Origin: Adineta ricciae
Taxonomy: Eukaryota; Rotifera; Eurotatoria; Adinetida; Adinetidae
Length of the DNA stretch: 64,000 nucleotides
Assembly: GCA_905250025.1 (NCBI GenBank)
Contig: CAJNOJ010000363.1
Location: forward strand, 27,933 to 91,932
Direction: 5' to 3'
In this document: positions 12,711 through 26,200 of the stretch, piece after piece
Layout: each line of letters begins with the position of its first letter
Numbering within the stretch: the first letter of the stretch is position 1
Program-made: the position numbers and the translations under genes
The notes under the pieces: model-generated
What the model was told of the DNA's origin: nothing
The model's database searches: none
What the model saw: the letters and a program-made list of their open reading frames with translations, nothing else

Positions 12711-13830
12711 CCTAGCGGTAGTTGATAATAGTGAGGGTTGACCGAAGGGTAATCGGAGTCGAGGAGCTCGAATCTGAGGTCAATTTTGTCTTACCCATCG
12801 GTCTTTGATCTTTCCCTTTCTCTTTTCAAAGCAGAAATTTTTCTGTGTCTTTTTTAAAATCTTTTGTGGAAGGTAATGAGCTGAACGCTATTCCAATATG
12901 TGATGGGAGAGAAAATAATAGTTTAGAAGTTTACACGACAAGATTTTATGCGTATTGTATTATGATACTTATAACTCCAGAAATCAGAGAAAATGGCATG
13001 TGCGCAGAATCACTTTCGCGTCGTTAGCAACGACTGCGACACGTCAGGTGTTTTGTTAAGATTTTAGCGAAAGTACGTCACCAAAAGATATACCCCGTTA
13101 GTGGAGTTCCATCTTAATAGGTATATAAGAAAATCGACTGTACAAAAAGCAGTCTAAACATATGAAGCACTATGATGCGTGCTCGTTTCATGGCAAATCA
13201 TAAAATAAAACCTTTTGTCTATGTTGTTTGACAATCAAATGAATAGAAGATCACCATCTCGGAAGCGCTAACAAAACAAAACGTAGTTATTCACTTTGAA
13301 AGTCAACCAAAAGTGAATGGCACATTGGAGGTAGACATAGGAACAACTAGGCGTTTGTCTTCAGAGTTATTTGAAAGTTAAGGTATATAAGAGTCAAGAT
13401 AGTGTCCATCATTTTTTGAAAGAACATAATTGCTGTTTTTTCGAGCTTGGAGAGTAAGCAATGCGAATTACCAGCTTCTTGAATTTAAGAAAACAATAAA
13501 ATATCTAGGATGGATCACACAGTTATGAAAACTTTTGATAATTTCGACTGCAGAACAACTCAGTATGAATCGAACACTTTTTTCAATGAAAATATGAGAA
13601 GAATTTAGTATGTACCCGATATGTGACAACTCCATCTCCGGTCAATGAACTGGAGCTGTCTGAGAACATTTCTTTCGCTTGGATTGAAGCTAATGATCAG
13701 TTCTTTTCATTTGAACGGGAGCTAGTCACCAGTTCTTTTTGAAATTTTTCATGCGATGAATCCATGTATGAATAGTGTTCAGTATACCTTATATAGAGAC
13801 CTATGGTCTTTACTAATAATATCAATATAT
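12711..13830. other. no recognisable gene
   Basis: Non-coding AT-rich DNA. A short block, CAACTAGGCGTTTGTCT at about 13345, recurs near 14805, so part of this stretch belongs to a dispersed repeat. Confidence 0.4.
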
Positions 13831-13831
13831 A

Positions 13832-14051
13832 GGGTGCCCATAAAGTCCTTAGAGTTTGGAAAAATCCTTGTTGTAAAGTTTACTTATTCCATTAGAGAAA
13901 GTTTGCGTGTTCTATTTTCATGAATGGCCTGTTTTGTGATGAATAGATGCTTCTATGCACTTACTATGCTCAGAAAAAAAATCAGCTCATTTAGATAAAG
14001 AATGAAAAAAATAGTGAACATTTTCTGACTCTAAGAACTTTACGGACACCC
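13832..14051. mobile_element. Tc1/mariner-type MITE (about 220 bp)
   Basis: Terminal inverted repeats of about 23 bp: GGGTGCCCATAAAGTCCTTA on the left, and on the right the near reverse complement ending TAAGAACTTTACGGACACCC. Both ends sit in TATATA, consistent with TA target duplication. No coding sequence; it depends on a transposase elsewhere. Confidence 0.85.
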
Positions 14052-15095
14052 TATATATATATGATATGCCTAAATTCTTATATGACTAGGCTGCGAGACA
14101 CCTAATGTTTATCTCTCTAGTACTAACTTAATATCGAAATTAAAGCATCCCAACCAATCTTGGAAAGTTCAATGTGGTTTACTTGGTGTGTAAAATGTAT
14201 CGCCAGCATGAAAATACATTCTTTCGATTAGCTAATCATGTATTAGCATCGCGTGACATATAAGTAAAAATAAAATTCAACCATTGATGATTTTCAGTGG
14301 CTTTTCAAATAAAACGAGTAAAATTCTTTCAGAATACAGTATGAAGCGATTTACATCTAGCACATTAGATAAAGAAATTTTTACAAAACAGGATATAATA
14401 ATAACTCAGAGAAACATTGGCGGGCTAGAGGGGATGGAGGACAATCGCCTTCCTCTAAAAAGAATTTTTGACTAAAATGTTAAGATGAATGTAAAAATAT
14501 AAGCGTTTTTCACGGAAAATGCGTTTATTGCTTTGCCTGAAAAAAATTATCCGGCCCACCCACACAAGCGAAACAAGAACACAAAGCTGTCATATTCTCG
14601 TATGCTTATGTAGAGACCACTATTGAGCGCGCACAGCACAGGCTCTATGCTTCATACAAACAGTTCATTTCCAGCTTATTTGAGCGGAAAATAGAGAGCC
14701 AGTTCTTCAATTCAGTTCACACGAGCTGTTGAGCTTGAGTTGTCACATGCCTAGTATGTACTAACGGCTAGCCGTGAGTGACCGACCAGAGGGAGACCGA
14801 AGAACGACTAGGCGTTTGTCTGAGAAAATTTTAGGGTACCAAATGAATATGGGTGAAAGACAGACGCAAATCATCGAATAATTGCACCATCGAAATAAAA
14901 TAGTTTTTAGTTGTTTGGTTAGGCAAAAAGTTCTGCAGCAATTTCATTCTCGTCTTCATGTTAAAGTGTTGCAGAACGCTTTACCCAACTAGCATTTCTT
15001 TTAAAAAATAGATACTATTAGATGATATCCTTTCAGTAGAGGGTCAGGGGCTACTGAACCGCGTTACTTGTTGTGTTAGGTGATGGATGTGAAGT
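14052..15095. other. dispersed repeat fragments, no gene
   Basis: The block around 14762-14791 (CGGCTAGCCGTGAGTGACCG) recurs inverted at about 63541-63570 and in diverged form near 63150. GATGATATCCTTTCAGTAG at 15020 recurs inverted near 63000. These belong to one dispersed repeat family. An open frame at 14284-14475 is not recognisable. Confidence 0.5.
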
Positions 15096-15099
15096 TTCG

Positions 15100-16452
15100 C
15101 ACCGTCGTGTTGAAATGTCCAATGCTCTCCGAAGGTTTTATTTCCATATTCAAGTGCGATAGGAAGAACATTTTGGATATATCTAGCATGATCCATTGTT
15201 CCGTAGTAAAAAAATGACTAATGGTGTCACTCCTTTGGAGCAAACGCCTACCCAGACCGCAACGTTTTGCGGGAATTTCTGTTTCATTTTGATACCACCC
15301 TTTTCATCTGCTTCATCTCGACTAAACCCCTCCCCGTAATAGAAGCCCCCGGGGGTCTCTAACTTGGCAAGCGTAAAAAGGTTTTCCAGGGGGCTTCTAA
15401 TATGTCCCATCATTTTTTGAAAATTTTAGGTACCTAAGTTTTTAGGGTTTTTTGACAGATTTGTATGCGATCATAAGCTTTGTGGCGGTTATTACTACTT
15501 CTTTACCTCAAAATCTACTGTTTCCTNTCTAACTTGGCAAGCGTAAAAAGGTTTTCCAGGGGGCTTCTAATATGTCCCATCATTTTTTGAAAATTTTAGG
15601 TACCTAAGTTTTTAGGGTTTTTTGACAGATTTGTATGCGATCATAAGCTTTGTGGGGGTTATTACTACTTCTTTACCTCAAAATCTACTGTTTCCTCAAA
15701 TTTTACGGTAATAAGCAAATGAAAATCCCGAAAAACTCTGTAAAAGGTTTTGAAAAAATAGGGGGGCTTTTTATTACAGGGAGGGGTTTACCAGCCCAAA
15801 TACGTTGATTTTGGAAATTATATATTCCGTCGAGATCAAACATTTTTTCATCCGAAAACAAGATGCGCATCATGTTCTCTTTTCGAAAATTATTACCGTT
15901 CTAATTAACGAATTTTTCTCGTTTGATTTTGTGCTCTTCCGTAAGGTTTGGTTCGATGGTCATCTTGTAGGTATGAAGTTTCAGGTCTCCCCTTAATATT
16001 CGATGTGCACTTGATTCAGATATGGGATAATCCTTAGTCACACTTCGAACCGATAGCATCTTCTTCTGGTCGAGTTTGTGCTTGCTTTTTTTAATCGTTT
16101 TACTAGTTCGAGCAAAACGTGGACAGCCAGGTAGTTTCAATAGCTGGACAGAACCGGTTTCACGGATAATCTTACACGATCTTTTCAAGCTGGCTAATCC
16201 TAACGTGCCATTTAAATCACGAAAGATTTCGGTAGGATTATCACCATCTTCATATTTATGAAAAACTACTTGTTGAAGATCTTTGTTTTTCATTATATGC
16301 TGAGTAAAAGATACGTACGAATAAAAATTTGAAGTATAGATTCTTGTAGCGGATGAAAAGACGAATTTCTTGAAAAAAAATTGCCCCGAATGAATAAATT
16401 TTGACACAGATGTCGGTAAAACACTGATAGGCTCATTACTCCTGGGACACCC
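15100..16452 (-). pseudogene. mariner-like transposase, 5' two thirds, split by a MITE
   Basis: From 16305 leftward the frame starts MKNKDLQQVVFHKYEDGDNP, a paired helix-turn-helix DNA-binding region of the Tc1/mariner type (ISESSAHRILRGDL about 100 residues in). It continues to EEHKIKREKFVN at 15901. Stop-containing catalytic sequence follows to 15790, where MITE family A is inserted. Coding resumes at 15323 with DEADEKGGIKMKQKFPQNVA, then VWVGVCSKGVTPLV, and ends near 15100 with HWTFQHDGAKLH, which holds the second catalytic aspartate. The outer terminus AGGGTGTCCCAGGAGTAATG is at 16452. The 3' third is missing. Confidence 0.85.
15324..15789. mobile_element. MITE family A, copy 2, with internal duplication at an N
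   Basis: Inverted relative to the copy at 4195-4488, with matching ends (AAACCCCTCCCCGTAATAG at the left, TATTACAGGGAGGGGTTT at the right). It lies inside the mariner transposase. The segment 15356-15526 is repeated almost exactly at 15528-15700 on either side of the N at 15527, so the extra length is probably a contig-join artefact and the true element is about 294 bp. Confidence 0.85.
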
Positions 16453-16656
16453 TTTAGAGCTTTTTAAGCTCTATCATCCACGATATCGAAGAAAGGGGGC
16501 GTTGCTTCTATTGAATCACTATTTGATCCGCAAAAGCGATGTTTCACTCAACTATTAAGTAGACTATAACATTTGCATTGACTGCAATCAGGACAAAGAT
16601 TATTTTACCTAACTATTCTGGTATGAAAATGAAGCTTGAACAATGGCCTATCCAGA

Positions 16657-16925
16657 GACTTCAATGAATCAGTAGATATTTTGACTGTTTTTCTTATACA
16701 ATGAGGCTAACCGTACTCACTGGTGAATGGCTTTTCCAGGCATTTAATACATAGTGAAGATAGGTGTTGTGTAGTGTGCACCTATAGCCCACTGAAAGTA
16801 CTTCATATTTAGTATCAAAATGATAAGTAACTTCTAATCTTTTAACGCGTGAAGTATGGAAGTGGATGCAATGTGAAAATGATAAGGGCGAAAATGGGCA
16901 CTGATACATCCCTCTCCTTTACAAC
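16657..16925. repeat. dispersed repeat R, copy 1, just upstream of ABC transporter start
   Basis: About 265 bp, about 95% identical and in the same orientation as 32696-32958. It ends about 40 bp before the putative ATG of the ABC gene, so it may contribute its promoter or 5' leader. Non-coding. Confidence 0.85.
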
Positions 16926-16967
16926 TGTTTTCTATGTGTAAAACACTTTTCAGAGAAAAAAAATACA

Positions 16968-17250
16968 ATGAGCGACAAAGAACCTTTACTACAGACATCA
17001 TTGCAATCAGCCGTCAGTAGTGACGATGGAAATCATGGTAATCAAGACGGTAAACAAACGTTATCGGGCAGGTATGATTCAATGAGCGCGATGTGATATT
17101 CGTCGTCATAGTTATTTGACTTATTGTAGTGTATCCAATTGGCTTCGAAGTCTTTATGCTCGAGAAGATGTGCGAAAACATGACCAACTAGTTGATAATA
17201 CTGAAGCAGATGATGTTGACGAGAATTCTTTAATGGGAATTATCCAACTA
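16968..17250 (+). CDS. possible first two exons of ABCB-type transporter
   Basis: ATG at 16968 opens [20 protein letters not shown]. The exon ends at 17071 (GCAG|GTATG); the next exon, 17130-17250, reads [14 protein letters not shown] and ends NSLMGIIQL before GTAAGT. Total 75 codons, ending in phase 0, which matches the next recognised exon at 23812. An acidic, Ser-rich cytosolic leader just before the first membrane helix is normal for full-size ABCB proteins. The first two to three helices should follow but are not found before 23812, so linkage to the transporter is an inference from phase, direction and position. Confidence 0.5.
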
Positions 17251-20200
17251 GTAAGTTTCTTCAAAGTGGAGGACACTTACGCGTAGCCTTCCGTCATATT
17301 CATAGGTCTTGCGCTAGAACCTATAGACATTTTTCTAAAACTTCAACAAAGAGTTAAAATCAGATTAACTGTTTCCTCCAGTCTTTACAAAAGCACGTTG
17401 ATTAGAATAAAAACCAAACTTTTTTTTAACAGGAATGAATTGTTCAAACTAATAGAAATACAACGTTTGCGAGAATATCTTTTGAGCTTTCACTTCTATC
17501 CGTCACAATACTTCAAAGAAAATGCGGAGAAATTTTATTTTTATGAGAAAAACCTTGAAAACAAGTATAATTTTTAAACATTATTAATCTGTAAAAATAA
17601 CGTTTTCACCGAGCCCATTTTGCTTTTGGTCCAATTAAACAAACTCCAATTCTGCTTTAACTCAATTGATGCCATACAGAACGCAGGAATGATATTTGTC
17701 GCTCTTTCGCCTTCTTAGAAGACGAAAATCACACAATGTCCAACTAAGTTACAAGATATTGCTCCTTTTAAATCAGCAAGTTCTTTTTATCCCTTATGTT
17801 TTAATTACCAGGATAGGTTCAAACACCAGCTGATTGAACGCAAGAAAATTTCAGGATTAAAATAGTTGACATATAACAGAATATATCGTAAAAAGAGGGA
17901 GCATCATGTTTTGATCTGAAATTTTGTCCACAGAAAAATCTGCTAATCGGCTCAATATTCGCAAAATTTCAACTCTATAGAATTCTTTTCTAAGAATGTT
18001 AAGCCGCTTAAAAACTGCCCATATTTAGGTATGTACCAAGTTGAGTTCCATTCAAATCCAATTCTTATATTTGATCGGAGCTCAGTGGGGCTTAATTTGG
18101 GTTTGAAATAGATTCGAGCACATTTCGGTTTGAGTTTGATCAGATTTGATTGTCGAATCCAATCAAGTCTACATTGTCTTTAAATAATAGGAGATCGCCA
18201 ACACAACTCTGGAAAAACTAAATGAAATTCTATTCAAGATTTAATCGTATTCAAGTCTTTTCATGAAGAAATTCAGAGAGCTCTATGAACACGTTATATC
18301 CTCATTCATTCTAGTTTGTTATCAGTTCGTATTGAAATGAAATTCAAGAAAGCTTGAATTTAAACATAATCGATATTGCGAGCGATTCCAGTTAAATATA
18401 ATCAACTTCAAATCCAAATCTTGCCGAGCCCAAACTCAGCTCTAATCAAATCCGGTGAAATCTAGCTATATAATTAGATATAAATTTTACTGAAGTTGAA
18501 TTTGATGCATACATCCCCATATTCCACTATTTTCTGGCTCTTTAGACTAACATCTTGGAAAGAAAACGTTTTTTTAGACTTGAATGCTTGAGAAAATCGC
18601 ATGCATTATCAGACTCCACCACAAACAATGTTTTAAATCGCAATATGATCACTTCATTTTTTTACTGTATATCCTAATGCATAATCCTGTTGCAAAGTCT
18701 TAGCACAAAATATTTGTTCTTTTTCTAGCCCCTTAGAAGCAATCTGTGAATTGATGTGCTTTCTAAACATAAGTTTGGAGTAATTTTGTAAACTGAGATC
18801 GAATTATTGGAGACGAATCTTTGATAAGGAATGAAAACAATTTTTTTACAGGATACCGTACGAACTACAGCTTTGTGTTTTGATTAAAATCGCTTAAATC
18901 GAACTGTTAATACAACACTTTTGCCGAATGAAGTTTGTTCGATAAGATACGTGATTTATTTTGCTTTCAATCATTTCTTATATTTCATACAAAAATTCGC
19001 TAAAATCTCTTTATACAGAATACCCAATTATGTAAATAGTGACATCTCAAAAGAATCTTTTCTCGTTTTGACTGTTTTGAGCTTTCTTTTCGTAGATTCC
19101 ATGATGTTGTAGAGCATTAAAATCTGCTCAAGACAGAGACTTCAAACAATACCTGAGTATTGTTGAAATGAATTATAAATCAGCAGAGAAGATTTATCAT
19201 GTTATCTGTATGTCACTTTTTTATCCGTTCAAACGTGTTCTCTCACAACTAACTAACTATCAATCAAATGAAAACTTCAAAGGTATATTCAAACAGAGCA
19301 TCAAAGGACGGGGCGTATAAGACCGTAAATCGGCCCATTTCCAAATCAGCTTGATAAATACCAAAAACGATGCAGAATGAGACTGAGAATCTTTCTACAC
19401 CAAACTCAAATCAATCTGGAACCATATGAAAGGTTTCCGATGGCCAATACTATCCGGTAATTGCACTCATTTCTTCCCCTATTATGCTAGTGTCTTTTCA
19501 GACATATCATAACAAAAATTCTTTCGTATCATCTGCCCAATAGTTTCATTAGAAAGAGCAGAAAATTCTGCACAAAATCAAATATGAACCATCACGAAAA
19601 AGTACATATAGGGCGAAGTTATGATGACTGAATATTCAGTCATCATAACTTCGCCCTATATGTACTTTTTCGTGATGGTTCATATTTGATTTTGTGCAGA
19701 ATTTTCTGCTCTTTCTAATGAAACTATTGGGCAGATGANNNNNNNNNNNNNNNNNNNNNNNNNNNNNNNNNNNNNNNNNNNNNNNNNNNNNNNAGATGCG
19801 CCAAGTCACGACTCAAAAGTGAATGATCACCGGGGAATGTTTCCTTGTGAGAACTTTTCCAACTATGTCGATTAACTAGGGTCAACCAGCGCTACAAGAT
19901 CATAGGACACGGAGGAGAAAAGGATTCCTCTCCGTTCGGGCATGAGGCGCAAAGAGTCAAAGGGTGCACCGCAGCTCACAGCAACTGTAGAGAGACTTGT
20001 TTTTCTGCGCTTCCCTTCTAAAGTCCAATTGTTCCTCGAAGATTTGCAGATTTATTTTCAATACCTTAACCTACGGCCCTCAGATTGGTATAGACACTGT
20101 CGGTTCGCTTTCACTTTCGACCTTACCCATAGAAGGCTATAATCACGTGGCCAAGCCTATCTGATAAATTTGCGTTAACACGTACTGTCATGTACTGACT

Positions 20201-23200
20201 CTACTTTATATCCCAAAACCTAGAATCGGTTAACTTGTACTAGCATGTTTTGATCTACAGTGTGGTGTATAATTATAAGACCACAACAAAAGACGTAGAA
20301 AAAAGAAGAACGAAAGTAACAATCAATATTTGGTTTCTGCTCCATTTAACTTAATCATCTCAAATAATCTATCTGGCATCGAATGAACTAAATTCCAAAG
20401 CTGATCAGCACTTATTTCTTCCCATGATTTTAATACAGCAGTTTTTAACTACTCTTTGGTTCGAAATTGTTTGCATCCTGCAAAAACCTTTCTTGCTAGT
20501 ATTCCCCCACATATTTTCGATAGGGCTTAAGTCAGTAGATAATGGTGGCCAGGGTAAAAATTTGGTTTTTTAGACTTGACCCAAGCGATATTGACCTTCG
20601 CCCGATGAACAGCAGCATTATCTCGCTGAAAAAAATCCAATCAGATTCACCAATATTGGGACCAATGTTGACTAGATGATTCTTTAGCACATCGTGATAT
20701 CCCTTTGAATTCATTCGCCCGTTAATAAAGCATATTGAGCTTTTACCACCCCAACCAAAAGATGCCCAAATCATAACACTCCCATCACCTTGAGTCCGAA
20801 ATGAAAAAATTTCTTCCTCTTTATGCAGATCATGCCAGTAGTAAGGAAAGCCATCAGGACCATCAAGATTAAATTTCTTCTCGTCCGACCACACAACTTT
20901 ACGCCATTCTTCATTCCAGAACATATGATCTTTAGCTCATTGTAATCGTAATTCTTTGTGTGACTTTGTTAAAAGTGGAGAACGCTTCTTTTTCTTTTTT
21001 CTTCAAGATTTTTTACTTTTTGATAACCCGATTTATGGTCCATCTTGACAGTTTCAAGTTTAAATCGTGAATAATATCGGCACAAGATATTGATTTGTTA
21101 CTAGCAGTTCTTAAAATATGTCGTTTAGTGCGTTCTTCAACCTTTCTTCTACGACCAGTTCGTTTTATTAATCCATACTTAAGTGGATCTTTCAAAAAAT
21201 TTGTTGCCACGGTTTTGGATTGATTGATTTCTCGATACGGATAGTTTTCCTTCTGCAAGTCTAGAATACGTCTTTTCTCGTCTTCAGTCAGTTGTATTGC
21301 TTTAGGCATTTCTCTATTTGTATCCAGGTGCCAATTTAGTATGCTTGTTTACGAAAATGTCGCTGAGAAAAGAAGTATTATAATAAATATACCACGCGGT
21401 CTTATATTTATGCATAAAAAAAACAGAGAAAGTTCTATATATAAAAAGGAAAGCCAAAGGATATGTGCTCGAAAATTTTATATATATATTCTTGTCATTC
21501 ACCTGTACTAATTGACTAAGTATCATATTCATTTGATTTATCTTATTGGTAAAACAAGTGACCTCATAATTATGCACCACACTGTAACTTTGTTGGTAAA
21601 GCATTTAAAATCGATTGCTGCTTAGCTAGATTCAGTAAGTTCATATCCTAGATGTTTGCACTACGCTGCCTCAGAGAACACCACATTAGTATATCATTCG
21701 GATCTTTCGTTGCATCCATATCATATCACGTCGAGACGCTGAGAAGAACTAGAGTATTTCAAATGAAAAACTAAAGCATCCCATTTCTCCATCTTGCTCG
21801 CTCTCATCTGCGAATGCGATTGATGCTGAACTGCACAGATATCCTCATTTTACTATCTTGCTCGTTCTTTCATGCAGATGCTGCTGATGATGAGCGCTCA
21901 GACAACCTCAAGACGCTTCAAATTTTCCTTGTACGCCCAGATTTTGAGTCTATCGACCTTTTCTACAGAATAAATTCAAGCAACAGTTCGCAAAAGCTTA
22001 TGTGGAAATCCAAATCCGCATTCAAGTTGCCTAAGACCTTAAACTGTAGGATAAACTTTCTTGTTAGCATAAAGCTTGCTTGTGAACATTTTAGTGTATC
22101 TCCAGTCGATCACACAGAGATATGTATTCGATACAGATGATGTTCGTGCTTCGAGTCTGCTTTTTTCGCGCCGAAGATGTTAACTGCAGACAACTGCCAT
22201 CTGGGTCTTCCTACATATCAGTAACCAATAACTGATTCTGTATTTTCCAGACCCAAAGTAGCTCCAATACATGATTAGAAAAGCTCATCAGCGTAATCCC
22301 TTTGGGGCTGAAATGTGGAACTCATGTGCTCGTGTTTTCAGAATGAAACTATGAATAAGAATAGAACATTTATAAATTAAACTTATTTTTAGAACCCGTG
22401 CACTCAAGCTCGCGATGTTTGTACTAGTCACACAGGATGTAGTCAGTTGATTCGATTAAAGAAGTCAATCTACGGTTGATTGTTGAGTTTAATAAGGAAA
22501 TGCTAGCCGAAAAAACGTTTAAAGTTTTTTATAAGGTGAGATTTTCCTGAATACAATGCGCGTTGAGTCTTTTCCTCATGAATTGAATAATAAAGAATAA
22601 AATTCACGCAGTAGAGCGCACATAAATGAAGTTGAATTTGAAAAGGAAAGATTCTCGGTCTGATAACAAATAATACAATTTTGAACATGTTGATAACAAT
22701 TCTTCATGTGCTGTATCCTCAATCCTCTCTACATTCAAAGTACTCGTGACATTCCCTAGAATCTCTTAGCGGCTATAGCCCTTAGCACTTACAGCTGGGA
22801 CACCTGTACATGATCTTAGGGTGAGGGAAGATCATAGAATTTCTCGACTTAAAACTTACACTCACTTATTTTTCTTGGAAAAACAATGTGAGTTCCACAA
22901 AAGTCAGGAGATGAGAAGTGAGGTCAGTGCGAGCTGAAGTGTGTCAGGTTTTTCAGTGGAAAGTTGAGCCTGTACTTGAGAAGAAAGGTTCTATCTGGAT
23001 AAGAAATAGGAGTACAAATTTTACTGGTATTCGCGCAACCCTCGCAAAACCTATTGTTTTGGGCATTCAAAAATGTCCACTTTGTAGAGGTTCAGATGCA
23101 ATAAAAAGTAGTCCATCGAACCCTAACGTGTCTACTACGGGGGAATACCCATTATAGAATGTCTACTGTGAGAGATTTTACTGTAGCATTAAATGCCTGA

Positions 23201-26200
23201 TTATTTCTAAACAAGCACATAAAAGATTTCTATTAAATGGTCCCTTTGCTTAGTCGAATGAATAAATAATATTCTCAAGGCCGAAAATAGCTTCTTTTAA
23301 AGCTGTGAGATTTCTTTAAGTTTCGATGTATTTCCATAGGATTTTAATTAGTTCTAGTGATTCAGAAATGTACTATCACCAGAAATCTTCTTCATTTTAC
23401 ATGAGAATTCTTATTTATGGGAACGAATTATGGTGCGGTTGAAACTATGATGTTTTTAAAGATTTAGAAGGGCTTCAATAGTTCAAAAAAAGATTCTAAA
23501 GAGCTCTGATGGATGCCGATATCCAGAATCATCGATTTTCTCGCTCAAATTTTGAGAGTCCTACATTATTTAGGCGGATTCTAGCCATTCTATATGATTG
23601 ACTTGATTATACCGTATTCTAATGTACGCTCAGTCACATTGATGTGGCTCTGTTGACTGTAAAGCCATATAATTAGCTATTTTGTCGTCTTGAATATTCG
23701 TATATATGATTTTATAGATGTGGTAGTAACCGGACTCGATGTCTCTTGAAAAAAGGATTCATTATAAGTGCTCAGATAGCGTTTTAATTATCATTAGATC
23801 TTATTGTTTAGAACATGACATATTTGGATACTAATTCAATCAGTGAACTAATTTCGAAACTATTTAAGTAAGTACATTTCATCTTTAGTACAAAAGAGCG
23901 TGTTAATAATTATCCAATTGCTTTATAGCAACATTTCAAAGATTGAATTGGGTATTAATATGGATTTTCTAATATATATTGCGATTGTAATCACCATGGT
24001 CGGCAGTGTAGTTGTTTCATTCGTTATTAACTGGAAGTTATCATTTATTCTCTCGTGCCTTTCACCTGTGGTTGCTATTGCTTCCGTGATCTTTGCCCGA
24101 GTAGGAATCTATCAATTTAAATTAGTTAATTTTAGTAGCTCAATTATTGCAGGTAATCAGTACTGAGACAGTTAATGAATTAGCAACATATACCAGTGCT
24201 GGAAAGATCGTTCAAGAAGTGTTCAGTTCATTGCGAACTGTCTATTCACTGAATGGTGCTCAATTTGAGCAGAAAAGGTAATTATATACGCAGGCAAGCA
24301 TGGCCTACATTTTTAAAGAACCATTTAGCGTAACTCCTTCAGACTTAAAAATATTGAAGGCGATGAGGGTGAGCATTCTTTTAACACATAAGATTGCATG
24401 AGCATAATGCGATGACATTTTAGCCGTACCTCGTTTGATCTTTCTCAAGGGCAGCATCAACTAGATAGTTCATTTTTTATTGAAATTTGTATCTACGTTA
24501 GCCCCATATCTTCTAAAAAGATCTGCTTTCTAAAGAGAATCGTTCAATAATAAACGCGAAAATGAATGACGTGATACGATGGCAAAAAAAGTACCATAGA
24601 CATAAGGGTCTTCTATTTTCTTCTTATTTTTTTTGCGAAGCTGTACCTCATATATGAAAACGGTCAGCATTAGATTTGTAGCCAACAGTTTAATGCATCT
24701 GATGGAGGACGAAATATTTCCTAAATCCTTCGAATTTTCAAGCGGCACCGTTTGCATTAAGGTAACGCGATCACACTTGATTTTCTTAAAAGAGTTTATT
24801 CTGACATTTTCTCCTAATTCCCTCGACTGTAGAGAGGGTCATATGAAATAAAATAGTTTGTCTGTCTATTTGTGCCAGGGTCAAAGGTCGAAAAAACATT
24901 TTCCCCCTCAAAATCATTCAGCACATTGAAAACTTCTATTGTACTGACGGTAGAACGAGTGCGGGTTAAGGGGGAGAGGGTCTAGAATGAAGCCATGAGT
25001 GGGTGTATGAGCGTGGGTGGGGGCCTTGGGTCAACACATTGGTGGATGAATGGGTGTGAGTGTGGGTCTTAGGCGAAACTATGGGCGGATGGATGAAAGT
25101 AAGTCGTTGATTGGTTCTTTTGGGGTTGGTGTCTGGACATAGGTGATTGGAATCGATGATCGGCGAATCTGTTCCCTGAGTTCAGGATTTTATGTAGGTT
25201 AGGTGTTCAGTTCTTGTCGATTTGTTCATAATGGAATATGAAGGTTATGCTGGGTTGGGATGGCTGGGACTAGTGTCAGAAGACAGTTGAAGTCGCTAGT
25301 ATGTTCCAACTTTTATGCGACTGCAACTGATCTTAGGAGTAATAAAAGAGCGACAAACAAGCGTATGTATCACTGTAGCTAAATTCACTAAAGGCGAAAA
25401 TACAGATATCAAAAGATACGTTTTCTAGAATCAGACGTGTCAAATGTAATCCTAATCCATTGAGTTAAACCTATTGAATATATGGGAATTTGAGAAAGAC
25501 AAAGAAATACAACTTCTGCGAGTAAGCGATGAGTATTGTTGGTGTTCGTAGTAAATTTGGATTAACAGTAAAAATATTCTTTTTTGATTGAGTGTTTGTT
25601 CCAGTTGAATTCATAAATTGGAGTTAGAGTTGCTTTTTCGCGGATTTGCCGATTTCTGGATGGAATAGCGTCTTGTATCGTGGTAGTGAAGTTGATTGGC
25701 TGAAGTATTTAGATGAGGGACAGGATGTCTGGAAAGTGACATTGACTTTGAGCCAACTAAGATTAATGTTTGATGATCTATATTTTTGACTCTTATATAT
25801 GCTTCGTGGCGCATTTGATTGGTTGTGTATGGTGGTGATGTCGTTCGATTGAGGTGGCTCTAGTGCTTATTGTATTGCGTCATCGTTTGTTTCTTCTTAT
25901 TGCATATTGCATTGTTAGTATAAAATTTAGGCTTTTATATGCCTCTCCAAAAAGAGTAGGAAAAATTGAGTATTTTATTTTACTTTCGAAAGTCACTAAA
26001 TATATCTGCGCCAAAACATTTGAATTGTTTTTTCGTGTAGAAAATTGTTAGATCAATTTGTCTCACTGTGGGGTCACGAAAAAAATACCTGTCCTCCACA
26101 GTCAAGGGTTAAGTGAGTCGGCACGGCGAGCGCCGCTTGTTTATATTTGATATTACAAGTGGCCAATGATGAACTTTCGATATTAACAACAATAGTATCT

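Larger units (their letters stand above)
20184..22260. mobile_element. non-autonomous element family C, copy 1, split by a Tc1 element
   Basis: 20184-20257 plus 21585 to about 22260 is collinear with 61543-62240. Shared landmarks include CCTAGAATCGGTT, TTTGCACTACGCTG and TCGAGACGCT. The Tc1-like element at 20258-21584 interrupts it. The right terminus seen in copy 2 is not preserved here. A short open frame (21814-22140) shows weak similarity in position and composition to frames in copy 2 but matches no known protein. Confidence 0.8.

Noticed and set aside
12244..16452. The two mariner pieces as one copy split by a 2.3-kb insertion
   Set aside because: They share orientation and terminus type, but the region around the second catalytic Asp seems to be present in both (near 12640 and near 15110), so they are better read as two truncated copies.
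24955..25160. G-rich stretch as a telomeric repeat array
   Set aside because: GTGGGT-like words occur but with no regular period or uniform unit; low-complexity G-rich DNA is enough to explain it.
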